Assembly: GCA_047459075.1 (NCBI GenBank)
Contig: VSCH01000016.1
Location: 1-64,000, forward strand
Reading direction: 5' to 3'
Length of the DNA: 64,000 bases
From: ZC4RG19 sp017577565
Lineage (GTDB): Bacteria > Actinomycetota > Acidimicrobiia > Acidimicrobiales > VFJN01
Part shown: in pieces, positions 35,848-46,924 of the stretch
How positions within the stretch are numbered: the first letter of the stretch is position 1
Layout: each line of letters begins with the position of its first letter
Notes under the pieces: model-generated
Told to the model about the DNA's origin: nothing
The model's database searches: none
The model's input: only the letters and a program-made list of their open reading frames with translations
Made by a program: the position numbers and the translations under genes

Positions 35848-36676
35848 CCGCCGGGCGGAGTGGCCCGACGCCGCGGCCCTGCGCCCCGGCGCGGCGACGC
35901 GCTGGGACGACTGGCCGGCCCCCGGCGAGCGCCCCGTGCCGCCGCCGGTGCCCGTGCCCCGGGGCCGGGGCGGCGACCAGCGCATCCCCCGACCCCGCAA
36001 CGCCCGCGCCGGCGGCCCACCGCCGTGGGCCGGGCTGCCGCCCGAGCGGCGCCGGCCGACGGTCGAGGTCCTGCGGCGGGCGCTGGCCGCGCTGGGGCCC
36101 GCCCGCCCCTCGCCGGTCGAGTTCGCCGACGGGGACCGGCCCGCCCGCCGACCGTCCGCCGTGCTCGTGCCGCTCTACGACGGCGACGCCGGCGAGGGGG
36201 CGGTCGTCGTGCTCACCCGGCGGACCTGGGACCTGCGGACCCACCAGGGCGAGGTCAGCTTCCCCGGCGGCCGGGTGGAGCCGGGCGAGGCGCCCGAGGC
36301 GGCGGCGCGCCGGGAGGCGCAGGAGGAGATCGGCCTCGACCCGGCGTCGGTCGAGCTCATCGGCGAGCTCGACCACCTCTCGACGGTGTCGAGCGACTCG
36401 TTCATCGTCCCGTTCGTCGGCGCCCTGCCCGGGCGGCCCGACACCGTGCCCAGCCCCGACGAGGTCGAGGCGGTGCTGCACGTGCCGCTGGCCGAACTGC
36501 TCGACCCGGCCGTCTACCGCGAGGAGGTCTGGACGTTCCCCGACGGCTCGCCCCGGCCCATCTTCTTCTTCGAGCTCGTGGGCGACACGGTGTGGGGCGC
36601 CACCGCCGCGCTGCTGCGCCAGCTGCTCGGCATCGCCACCGGCACCCTCGGCCGGGGCAGCCTCCTGCACGACTGA
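35840..36676 (+). CDS. NUDIX hydrolase, CoA pyrophosphatase type (NudL-like)
   Basis: A 278-residue protein. The NUDIX box GGRVEPGEAPEAAARREAQEEIGL is complete, and it is preceded by the RRTWDLRTHQGEVSFPGG element that marks the CoA/acyl-CoA pyrophosphatase subgroup. The first ~90 residues are Pro/Arg-rich and probably disordered, an addition to the usual ~200-residue family. The start overlaps the 57-residue ORF by 8 nt. It is convergent with guaB. Confidence 0.88.
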   Translation: MADRRAEWPDAAALRPGAATRWDDWPAPGERPVPPPVPVPRGRGGDQRIPRPRNARAGGPPPWAGLPPERRRPTVEVLRRALAALGPARPSPVEFADGDRPARRPSAVLVPLYDGDAGEGAVVVLTRRTWDLRTHQGEVSFPGGRVEPGEAPEAAARREAQEEIGLDPASVELIGELDHLSTVSSDSFIVPFVGALPGRPDTVPSPDEVEAVLHVPLAELLDPAVYREEVWTFPDGSPRPIFFFELVGDTVWGATAALLRQLLGIATGTLGRGSLLHD

Positions 36677-36688
36677 CGCCCCCGCCGA

Positions 36689-36703
36689 CCCGCCGCCGGC
36701 GGG
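36689..36703. terminator. Short hairpin between nudL-like gene and guaB
   Basis: A 6-bp all-GC stem (36689-36694 with 36698-36703) with a 3-nt loop lies in the 38-bp gap between convergent stop codons. Confidence 0.4.
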
Positions 36704-36714
36704 CCGGCCCTGGC

Positions 36715-38289
<1,575 letters not shown>

Positions 38290-38295
38290 GAGGGG

Positions 38296-38301
38296 AGTCT
38301 A
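38296..38301 (-). promoter_or_regulatory. -10 box (TAGACT) of guaB, leaderless arrangement
   Basis: On the minus strand TAGACT ends 6 nt before the ATG at 38289. Confidence 0.55.
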
Positions 38302-38340
38302 GTGGCGGACGCCGCGCCGGCACCGCACCCCCGACACCCG

Positions 38341-39135
38341 TCACAGCGGCAGGCCGGCACCCCCGAACCGGGCCTGCAGCTCGTTCATGACGGCCGTCCA
38401 CACGCCGGTGACCTGGAGCACCCCGATGGCGACCAGCACCGCCCCGCCGGCCACCGTCACCGACCGGCCGTGGCGCCGCACGACGGCCAGGGCCCGCATC
38501 GCCCGGTCGAAGGCGAGGCCGGTGGCCAGGAAGGGCACGCCGAGGCCCAGGCAGTAGGCGACCGAGAGGAGGGCGCCGCGGGCCGCCGAGGCCTGGTCGC
38601 TCGAGGCGGCCAGGCCGAGGACCGCGCCGAGGGTCGGCCCGATGCACGGCGTCCACCCGAGGGCGAAGGCGACGCCGAGCAGCGGGGCGCCGAGCAGGCC
38701 GGCCCGGGGCACGCGGTGGATGCGCACGTCGCGGTTGACGAGGGCGACCCGGCTGAAGGCGCCGGCCAGCACGAGGCCGAGCAGGATGGTCACCACGCCG
38801 AAGCCCCGGGTCAGCGCCTCCTCGTTCTGCCGCAGGGCCCGGCCGAGGGCGCCGAAGAGGGCGCCGAACGACACGAAGACGACCGCGACGCCGAGCACGA
38901 ACCCGAGCGCGCCGAGGGCCACCCGCCCGGCCCGGGCGCGGCCGCCCTCGCCGAGGTCGCGCACCGAGGTGCCGGTCACGTACGACAGGTAGCCGGGGAC
39001 GAGCGGCAGGACGCACGGCGACAGGAACGACACGACCCCGGCCGCGGCCGCGATGGGCGCCGCCACCAGCAGCGACCCGTCCCGGACCTGGTCGGCGGCC
39101 TCGGCGGCGGCCGCGGCGAGCACCCCGGCGGTCAC
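38341..39135 (-). CDS. ccdA: CcdA/DsbD-type membrane thiol-reductant transporter
   Basis: A 264-residue polytopic protein with six or so helices that passes electrons from cytoplasmic thioredoxin to extracytoplasmic thiol proteins. The two redox Cys lie in LSPCVLPLVPGYLSYV and GWTPCIGPTLGAVLG, the two symmetric halves of the family. It starts at GTG 39135, overlapping the TlpA stop by 4 nt (GTGA), so it should reduce TlpA. It is the last gene of the five-gene copper/cytochrome operon. Confidence 0.93.
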   Translation of the reverse strand: MTAGVLAAAAAEAADQVRDGSLLVAAPIAAAAGVVSFLSPCVLPLVPGYLSYVTGTSVRDLGEGGRARAGRVALGALGFVLGVAVVFVSFGALFGALGRALRQNEEALTRGFGVVTILLGLVLAGAFSRVALVNRDVRIHRVPRAGLLGAPLLGVAFALGWTPCIGPTLGAVLGLAASSDQASAARGALLSVAYCLGLGVPFLATGLAFDRAMRALAVVRRHGRSVTVAGGAVLVAIGVLQVTGVWTAVMNELQARFGGAGLPL

Positions 39136-39641
39136 GACGACCCGTCCCCCCGGGCCGCCGCCAGCGCCGCCGTCACCTCCTCGCCGGTGAGGTCCACGGC
39201 GCCGGGGAAGGTGGCGGTCACGGCGCCGTCGCGGTCGAGCACGACCGTCGTGGGGACGCCGAGGGCGCCGAAGGCCCGCTTGAACTCGTTGCGCCGGTCC
39301 CGCCACAACGTGGTGGTCAGGTCGTGCTCGTCCACCTTGGCCTCGACCGCGCCGCCCGCGTCCGAGGCGTCGAGGTTGACGGCCACGACCTCGACGCCGT
39401 CGGCCGCGGGGGACTCGGCGAACTCCTGCAGGCCGGCGAGGACCTCGTCGCACTCCGTGCACCAGGTCGCCCAGCTGACGAGCAGCGCCGGGCGCCCGGC
39501 CAGGTCGGCGACCGACACCTCCTCGCCGGTCACGAGGTCCACCGCCTCGTAGTCGACGCCGTCGCCGCCGGTGCCGCCGCCGCAGGCGGCGAGGGCGACG
39601 GCGGCCGCGAGCGCGAGCACGAGGGCGAGCCGGCGCCTCAT
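39132..39641 (-). CDS. Thioredoxin-like lipoprotein (TlpA/ResA type)
   Basis: A 169-residue protein with a lipobox (LAACGG) and a thioredoxin-fold domain with the CxxC active site WATWCTECDEVL and the cis-Pro region GVPTTVVLDRDG. It is predicted to keep apocytochrome or CuA-site thiols reduced on the outer face, driven by the overlapping CcdA. The start is ATG 39641, overlapping the preceding stop (ATGA); an open frame to 39686 lies within the upstream gene. Confidence 0.92.
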   Translation of the reverse strand: MRRRLALVLALAAAVALAACGGGTGGDGVDYEAVDLVTGEEVSVADLAGRPALLVSWATWCTECDEVLAGLQEFAESPAADGVEVVAVNLDASDAGGAVEAKVDEHDLTTTLWRDRRNEFKRAFGALGVPTTVVLDRDGAVTATFPGAVDLTGEEVTAALAAARGDGSS

Positions 39642-40045
39642 GGCGTCACCACGATCTCGTAGGTCTTGTCGGCCGAGAGCGGGCACATGCCCTCGTAGCG
39701 GCCGGGCTTGCCGTAGCGCAGCTCGAACACCTCGCCCGCGCCGACGACGTAGGGGCCGACCGTCTGGACCATGATGTCGTCGTTGCGGATGCGCAACGTG
39801 TCGCCGACCTGGAACTCCAGCCGGGACGGCATGACGTCCACGGTCTCGCCGCGGCTCAGGCGCTCCTGGGTGCCGTAGGGCACGACGATCTCGTAGACGT
39901 CGCCTTCCCGCGCCGAGGCACCGTCGCCCGTGCCGCCGTCCTGACGGCCGCAGCCCGCCAGCCCCAGGGCCGCCACGAGCACGGTGGCGCCCACGGCGGT
40001 CAGCGGTCGCCGGTGGCGGTGATCAGGGGGCCTCGTCGCGGACAT
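39638..40045 (-). CDS. Cupredoxin-like lipoprotein
   Basis: A 135-residue protein with a lipoprotein signal (VAALGLAGCG). The ~100-residue beta-rich domain resembles cupredoxins: LEFQVGDTLRIRNDD in the middle and YEGMCPLSADKTYEIVV at the end, where blue-copper proteins hold Cys-x-His/Met ligands. Here the Cys is present but the usual His ligands are not evident, so metal binding is uncertain. The ATG overlaps the PCuAC stop by 23 nt. Its place in a copper operon supports a copper role by inference. Confidence 0.75.
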   Translation of the reverse strand: MSATRPPDHRHRRPLTAVGATVLVAALGLAGCGRQDGGTGDGASAREGDVYEIVVPYGTQERLSRGETVDVMPSRLEFQVGDTLRIRNDDIMVQTVGPYVVGAGEVFELRYGKPGRYEGMCPLSADKTYEIVVTP

Positions 40046-40634
40046 CGGCCGTCACCACCTGCTCGCCGCTCTCCTCGAACTCGAGGGTCAGCTCGACGCT
40101 CGAGCCGGCCTCGAGCGGGGCCGCCAGGTCCAGCAGCATGACGTGGAGGCCGCCGGGCTCGAGGACGACCTCGCCGCCGGCGGGGACGACGATCCGGTCG
40201 ACCGGGCGCATCTCCATCATCCCGCCGCCCGTGCCGCCGCCGTGCCCGGCATCGCCCTGCGCGCCGCCGTCGTCCATGCCACCGTCGTCCATGCCGCCGT
40301 CCTGCCCGCCGTCGCCGCCGTCCTCCACGGCGACGGTCTCGTGCAGCTCGGCCCGGGCCGCGACCGCGGTGTCGACCTCGACGCCGACCAGGGCGTCGTC
40401 GGCGTCGCCGTCGTTGGCGATGCGCAGGTAGACGGCGCCGGCGTCCGCGGTCCGCGGCGACGTCCGGGCCCAGGCGTCGGTCACCTCCAGCCGGGGCGCC
40501 ACGTCGCCGGCGGCGTCGGTCGTGGCGTCGGCGTCGCCGCCCCCGTCACCGCACGCGCCGAGCAGCAGCGCCGAGGCGGCGAGCAGCGCGGCGGTGCGCG
40601 CGACGGGCCGGCGGGTGCGGGGGGTGGCTCTCAT
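40023..40634 (-). CDS. PCuAC-type periplasmic copper chaperone lipoprotein
   Basis: A 203-residue lipoprotein (lipobox LLGACG) of the PCuAC family, which carries Cu(I) to the CuA centre of cytochrome oxidase with SCO1. The H-x(n)-M-x-H-x-M metal site is present: ELHETV, MMEMRPVDRI and GGLHVMLLDL. The loop after the first His is stretched by ~35 residues of Asp, Gly, Met and His (around DGGMDDGGMDDGG). Start ATG 40634 overlaps the SCO1 stop (ATGA). Confidence 0.9.
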   Translation of the reverse strand: MRATPRTRRPVARTAALLAASALLLGACGDGGGDADATTDAAGDVAPRLEVTDAWARTSPRTADAGAVYLRIANDGDADDALVGVEVDTAVAARAELHETVAVEDGGDGGQDGGMDDGGMDDGGAQGDAGHGGGTGGGMMEMRPVDRIVVPAGGEVVLEPGGLHVMLLDLAAPLEAGSSVELTLEFEESGEQVVTADVRDEAP

Positions 40635-41329
40635 GCGCGCTCCTCCAGCAGGGTCCGCAGGTCCGCGGCCATCGACTCGCTGTCGAGGCCGAAGGGCCAC
40701 TCGACGACGACCGTGCCGGTGTCGTCGACGACGTAGGTGACGGCGGTGTGGGCGACCTCGTAGGCCTCGCCCGGCTCGTGCTCCTCGACCTCCCACTGCA
40801 CGCCGAAGGCCTCGGTGGCGGCGGTGAGGGCCGCGGGGTCGGTCGTGCGCAGCGCCAGGTGCCGGGTGAAGAAGTGGTCGAGGTAGCCGGTCAGCACCTC
40901 GGCGGTGTCCCGCTCGGGGTCGACGGTGGCCATCGCCACCGTGACCCGGTCGGCCAGGTCGTCCGGCAGGTCGCCGAGCGCCACGGCGACGTCGTTCATG
41001 GTGGTGGGGCAGACGTCGGGGCAGCTCGTGTAGCCGAAGTAGACGACGTAGAGCTCGCCCGGCGGGGCCTGCATGGCCACCGGCTCGCCGGTCACCGCGT
41101 CGGGCAGCACGACGTCGGACACCTCCAGCGGCGGGGTGCGCACCGCGCCGGCGAGCGCCGGCTCGTCGCCCGCGGCCCCGCCGTCGCCCTCGTCGCCACC
41201 GCCGCCGGCGCACCCGGCGGCGACCGCCACCAGGGCGACGGCGCCGGCCGCCGCCGCACGCCGGAGTCTCCCAGGACGTCGCACGGCGGGAAGTGTCTCC
41301 CGGCCCGCGGCCCGCCGGGGCGGGTCCAT
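40631..41329 (-). CDS. SCO1/SenC-type copper metallochaperone
   Basis: A 232-residue lipoprotein (VAAGCAGGGG lipobox after an Arg-rich N-region). The thioredoxin-like domain has the copper site GYTSCPDVCPTTM and the distal His in VAHTAVTYVVD. SCO proteins reduce and metallate the CuA site of cytochrome c oxidase. ATG 41329 is chosen for its AAGGG Shine-Dalgarno; GTG 41284 is an internal alternative. It is the first gene of the overlapping series SCO1-PCuAC-cupredoxin-TlpA-CcdA. Confidence 0.92.
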   Translation of the reverse strand: MDPPRRAAGRETLPAVRRPGRLRRAAAAGAVALVAVAAGCAGGGGDEGDGGAAGDEPALAGAVRTPPLEVSDVVLPDAVTGEPVAMQAPPGELYVVYFGYTSCPDVCPTTMNDVAVALGDLPDDLADRVTVAMATVDPERDTAEVLTGYLDHFFTRHLALRTTDPAALTAATEAFGVQWEVEEHEPGEAYEVAHTAVTYVVDDTGTVVVEWPFGLDSESMAADLRTLLEERA

Positions 41330-41360
41330 GGTCCCTTCGTCGCGGGGACCTTGGCACCAT

Positions 41361-41377
41361 CCGCCCGCCTCGGGCGG
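41361..41377 (-). terminator. Hairpin between the disrupted propeller gene and SCO1
   Basis: A 7-bp perfect stem (41361-41367 with 41371-41377) with a 3-nt loop lies 36 nt beyond the stop of the gene at 41413 and upstream of SCO1. A 6-bp inverted repeat (41330-41335 with 41345-41350) lies next to it. Confidence 0.35.
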
Positions 41378-41412
41378 GGGGCCAGGTCACCGGCTCACGA
41401 CGGCGCGGCGGC

Positions 41413-42598
41413 TCAGCCCTCGACGGGCACCCACTCGAACGCGCCTTCCGGCAGGAGGACCCGGCCGTTGGCGACGACGACCGTGGCACCCGAGGTCCTC
41501 GTGACGCGCTCCTCCAGCAGCACCTCGCCGTCGGCCATCCGGAGGGCGGCGAAGACCCCGTCCGACACGGCGAAGCTGACGCCGCGGTAGTAGTAGACGA
41601 CCCCGTCCGCGATGGTCGGCACCGCAGCGAGCGTTCCGACGCTGGCGGGGACGGTCCAGCGACGAGCGCCCGTCGCCACGTCGAGCGCGCCGTAGACGCA
41701 GGTGCTGAGGTTGATCCTCCCGTCGGTGACGTAGGCGACGGCGTCGTCGGCGACGGCGATCTGCATGCCGGCGCGGTCGCCCTCGGGGCACCAGTCGCGG
41801 TGCTCCCACAGCTGCTGCCCGGTGCCGGCGTCGACCGCCCGCAGGCGGACCTCGTCGGCGGGGATTCCGTCGACGCCGCCCTCCTGGACGAAGAACAGCC
41901 GGCTGCCGGCGACCACCTGGAGGCGCCCCGGCACGTCCGGCAGGACCCGGACGAGGCCGCCGTCGTCGAGCCGGTGGACGGCGATCGTGCCGTCGGCCCG
42001 CTCGACGTACGCACGGCTCCTGTCGCCCCTGACCGTCACGTCGGGGTCGACGTCGAGCGACCACCGCTCGGTGCCGTCGAGGCCGAGCCGTGTCACGGTG
42101 CTGCCACCCGTGGTGCTCGCCACGACGACCAGGCCGTCGGCGGCCACGGACACCTGCCTGACCGAGCCGGGAGCCGGCCACTGCCAGACCGGGGCCCCGG
42201 TCGCGGCGTCGAGCGCGTGGAGGGTCGTGCCGCAATGGGCGAAGACGGAGCCCTCCGCGTACGCCCACAGCTGCCACCCCCCGAGCTGGTGACAGGGGAC
42301 GGCCCACAACGTGGCACCGTCGGACTCCCGCACGGCGAACAGGTGGGAGATCGAGCTGACGACGGACGGGGTGCCCTCCACGTACACCCGTCCGCCACCG
42401 GTGACCGGCGATCCGTCCGTGTCGAGGTTGTACGTCCAGACCGGTTGCAGCTCGGCCGGGCCGTCCGGGGTGACGCCCTCCTCGGTCGGGGTTGTACCCC
42501 GACCACCCGAAGTCGTGGTACCGCTGCGTCCAGTCGCACCCCGCCGCCGTGGCGAGCAGCACCACCGCCAGGACCGCCGAGCGGGCCCGTCCACGCAT
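41413..42598 (-). pseudogene. PQQ-like beta-propeller lipoprotein, disrupted by a single frameshift
   Basis: The start ATG 42598 (GGAGGG upstream) opens a lipoprotein signal RSAVLAVVLLATAAGC followed by DWTQRYHDFGWSGYNPD. In that frame the protein then becomes Arg/Pro-rich junk. In the next frame the natural continuation EEGVTPDGPAEL...VWTYNL begins at the same point and runs to TGA 41415-41413. Removing one base around 42481-42490 (GACCGAG to GACGAG) joins them as NPDEEGVTP. The rest shows repeated propeller blades (GRVYVEG, LHALDAATGAPVWQW, LRAVDAGTGQQLWEH). About 394 residues if restored. Either a recent mutation or an assembly error. Confidence 0.8.
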
Positions 42599-42737
42599 CA
42601 CCGGTCGCCCTCCCCCCTCGAGACGCCGCCAGCGGTGGGCGAGGCCAGCCGCTCGGGCATCCGCCCGCTCGGGCGACGATCGCGTCGGCGGGAGGGTCGG
42701 TGACGGGGCGGATGGGTCGATCGCGGGGTCGCGTCGC

Positions 42738-42743
42738 TAGCGT
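42738..42743 (+). promoter_or_regulatory. -10 box (TAGCGT), leaderless arrangement
   Basis: TAGCGT ends 6 nt before the ATG at 42750. Confidence 0.55.
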
Positions 42744-42749
42744 CCCGGC

Positions 42750-44162
42750 ATGGCCGACCGTCCCCCCTACCACATGACCCCCGACGAGTTCCGGCGGTGG
42801 GGGCGTGCCGTCGTCGACTGGGTGGCCGACTACTGGGCGACCGTCGAGCGGCACCGCGTCGTGCCGGAGGTCGAGCCCGGGGAGGTGCGCTCGTGGCTGC
42901 CGCCGGCGCCGCCCGAGGCCCCCGAGCCGTTCGAGGAGGTGCTCGCCGACCTCGACCGGGTCGTCCTGCCGGGCACGACCCACTGGCAGCACCCCGGCTT
43001 CCACGCCTACTTCCCCGCCAACACCTCGGGCCCGGGCGTCCTCGCCGACATCGTGTCCGGCGGGCTCGCCACCCAGGGGATGCTGTGGCAGACCGGCCCG
43101 GCCCTCACCGAGGTCGAGGCCCACGTCCTCGACTGGCTCGTCGACCTGCTGGGGCTGCCCGAGCGGTTCCGCTCGACGGGCGCCGGCGGCGGGGTCATCC
43201 AGGACTCGGCGTCGTCCGCCACCCTGTGCGCCCTCGTCGCCGCCCGCGAGCGGGCCCTGGCCCGCGGCGCCGCCCTCGACCGGCTGGTCGTCTACTCGTC
43301 GGAGCACGCCCACTCGTCGCTGGAGAAGGGCGCCCGGGTGGCCGGGCTGCGGCCCGAGAACGTGCGCCTGCTCGACGTCGACGACACCTTCGCCCTGCGC
43401 CCCGACGCCCTCGAGGCGGCGATCGAGGCCGACACCGCCGCCGGCCTGGTGCCCTGCCTCGTCATGGCCACGATCGGCACGACCAGCTCGCTGGCGGTCG
43501 ACCCGCTGCCCGCCGTCGGGCCGATCGCCGCCCGGGCCGGCGCCTGGTTCCACGTCGACGGCGCCATGGCCGGCTCCGCGGCCGTGTGCCCCGAGCACCG
43601 CGACCAGCAGGCGGGCCTCGAGCACGCCGACAGCTACGTGTTCAACCCCCACAAGTGGCTGTTCACGACCTTCGACTGCTCGTGCCTGTTCGTCGCCGAC
43701 CGGGCGCCGCTGGTCGAGGCCCTGTCGATCCTCCCCGAGTACCTGCGCAACGCCGCGTCGGAGTCGGGGAGGGTCGTCGACTACCGGGACTGGCAGATCC
43801 CCCTCGGGCGCCGGTTCCGGGCGCTGAAGCTCTGGTTCGTCCTGCGCTGGTACGGCGCCGAGGGGCTGCGCCACCACGTGCGCGAGCACGTCCGGCTCGC
43901 CGGCGAGCTGGCCGGGCGGATCGAGCGCGACCCGCGGCTGGAGCTGGCGGCCCCGGCCCGGCTCAACCTCGTCTGCTTCCGCCACGTCGACGGCGACGAG
44001 GCGACGCAGCGCCTGCACGAGGCGCTGAACGCCACCGGGCGGGTCTACCTCACCCACACGAGGCTGGCCGGCCGCTACGTCGTCCGGGCCGCCATCGGGG
44101 CCTGGACGACCGAGCAACGCCACGTCGACGCGCTGTGGGAGCTGATCGACGAGCTGGCGTGA
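42750..44162 (+). CDS. PLP-dependent group II (aromatic-L-amino-acid type) decarboxylase
   Basis: A 470-residue decarboxylase of the DDC/TyrDC group. The PLP Lys302 is in FNPHKWLFTTFDCSCLFV. THWQHPGFHAYFPANTSGPG, GGGVIQDSASSAT and WFHVDGAMAGSA are the group signatures; the N-terminal MTPDEFRRWGRAVVDWVADY helix is typical. Likely substrates are tyrosine, DOPA, tryptophan or phenylalanine, but sequence alone does not decide. It stands alone between the disrupted propeller gene and guaB3, with its own promoter. Confidence 0.92.
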   Translation: MADRPPYHMTPDEFRRWGRAVVDWVADYWATVERHRVVPEVEPGEVRSWLPPAPPEAPEPFEEVLADLDRVVLPGTTHWQHPGFHAYFPANTSGPGVLADIVSGGLATQGMLWQTGPALTEVEAHVLDWLVDLLGLPERFRSTGAGGGVIQDSASSATLCALVAARERALARGAALDRLVVYSSEHAHSSLEKGARVAGLRPENVRLLDVDDTFALRPDALEAAIEADTAAGLVPCLVMATIGTTSSLAVDPLPAVGPIAARAGAWFHVDGAMAGSAAVCPEHRDQQAGLEHADSYVFNPHKWLFTTFDCSCLFVADRAPLVEALSILPEYLRNAASESGRVVDYRDWQIPLGRRFRALKLWFVLRWYGAEGLRHHVREHVRLAGELAGRIERDPRLELAAPARLNLVCFRHVDGDEATQRLHEALNATGRVYLTHTRLAGRYVVRAAIGAWTTEQRHVDALWELIDELA

Positions 44163-44165
44163 CCG

Positions 44166-44182
44166 CCGCCGTGCATCGGCGG
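44166..44182 (+). terminator. Hairpin after the decarboxylase gene
   Basis: A 6-bp stem (44166-44171 with 44177-44182) with a 5-nt loop starts 4 nt after the stop codon. It is flanked by a 7-bp outer repeat (44161-44167 with 44189-44195) that overlaps it by two bases, so the two folds compete. Confidence 0.4.
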
Positions 44183-44197
44183 GGCGGGGGCGGTCGG

Positions 44198-44203
44198 TAG
44201 ACT
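44198..44203 (+). promoter_or_regulatory. Candidate -10 box (TAGACT) of guaB3-guaA
   Basis: TAGACT lies 46 nt before the ATG at 44250; the leader contains a GAGGTGG ribosome binding site. Confidence 0.45.
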
Positions 44204-44249
44204 TCGACCTTCTCCCGGAACGGATCCGAGCGCCGAGGTGGTGGCCGTC

Positions 44250-45358
44250 ATGGCCGAGGTCGAGATCGGGTTGGGCAAGACGGCGAAGCGGGCCTACCGC
44301 CTCGACGACGTCGCCATCGTGCCCAACCGCCGCACCCGCGACCCCGAGGACGTCGACATCTCCTGGGAGATCGACGCCTACCGGTTCGAGGTGCCGATCC
44401 TGGGCGCGCCCGCCGACAGCGTCACCTCGCCGGCCACCGCCGTCGAGCTGGGTCGGCTGGGCTCGGCCGGGGTGCTGCACCTCGAGGGGCTGTGGACCCG
44501 CTACGAGGACCCCGAGCCGGTGCTCGACGAGATCGCGTCGCTGCCGCCGGCCAAGGCGACGGCCCGGCTGCAGGAGCTGTACGCCGAGCCGGTCCGCCCG
44601 GAGCTGATCGGCCGGCGCATCGCCGAGATCAAGGACGCCGGGGTCACCTGCGCCGTCGCGGTCACCCCCGGCCGCACCCTCGAGCTGGCCGACGCCGTGC
44701 TCGAGGCCGAGCCCGACCTGCTCGTCATCCAGGCGGCGATCGTCTCGGCCGAGCACGTGTCCCGCCGGGTCGAGCCGCTCAACCTCAAGGCCTTCATCCG
44801 CCACTACGAGATCCCGGTGCTCGTCGGGGGCTGCACCTCGTACCAGACGGCGCTGCACCTCATGCGCACCGGGGCCGCCGGCGTGCTCGTCGGGGCCGGG
44901 TCCGGGGCCGCGACCGTCACCCGCGAGGTGCTCGGCGTCGGCGTGCCGCTGGCCACGGCGCTGGCCGACGCCCGGGCGGCCCGCATGCGGCACCTCGACG
45001 AGACCGGCGTCTACTGCCACGTCATCGCCGACGGCGGCATCACGACCGGCGGCGACATCGCCCGGGCGGTCGCCTGCGGCGCCGACGCCGTCATGGTCGG
45101 CACGCCGTTCGCCGCCGCGACCGAAGCCCCGGGGCGGGGCTGGCACTGGACGATGCCCGCCACCCACCCGACGCTGCCCCGCGGCGAGCGGGTGCGGGTC
45201 GAGCCCCAGGGCACGCTCGAGCAGATCCTCCACGGCCCGGCCCACGACGCCTCGGGCAGCGTGAACCTCACCGGGGCCCTGCGCCGGGCGATGGCGCTAT
45301 GCGGGTTCGAGACGCTGAAGGACCTGCAGAAGGCCGACCTCGTCGTCGTGGGGGACGA

Positions 45359-45362
<4 letters not shown>
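44250..45362 (+). CDS. guaB3: GuaB3 family IMP dehydrogenase-related protein
   Basis: A 370-residue protein with an IMPDH-type barrel and no CBS domains. The N-terminus VEIGLGKTAKRAYRLDDVAI and PILGAPADSVTSPATAVELG define the GuaB3 group of actinobacteria. CHVIADGGITTGGDIARAVA and ATEAPGRGWHW follow. The loop that carries the catalytic Cys in GuaB reads VGAGSGAATVTREV, with no Cys, so IMPDH activity is doubtful. ATG 44250 is chosen over GTG 44238 because of the GAGGTGG Shine-Dalgarno. Its stop overlaps the guaA start by 4 nt. Confidence 0.9.
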
Positions 45363-46918
<1,556 letters not shown>

Positions 46919-46924
46919 GCCGCC

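Noticed and set aside
35397..36020. Minus-strand 207-codon frame opposite the NUDIX gene
   Set aside because: Most of it is antisense to the NUDIX and 57-residue genes. Only the last 57 codons lie in a gap and are listed as a doubtful ORF.
42481..42492. Programmed ribosomal frameshift in the propeller lipoprotein gene
   Set aside because: No slippery heptamer and no clear downstream stimulator; a simple indel or sequence error explains it better.
42093..45245. A 1,050-codon minus-strand frame across the decarboxylase and guaB3
   Set aside because: Shadow of plus-strand genes; no domain or signal visible.
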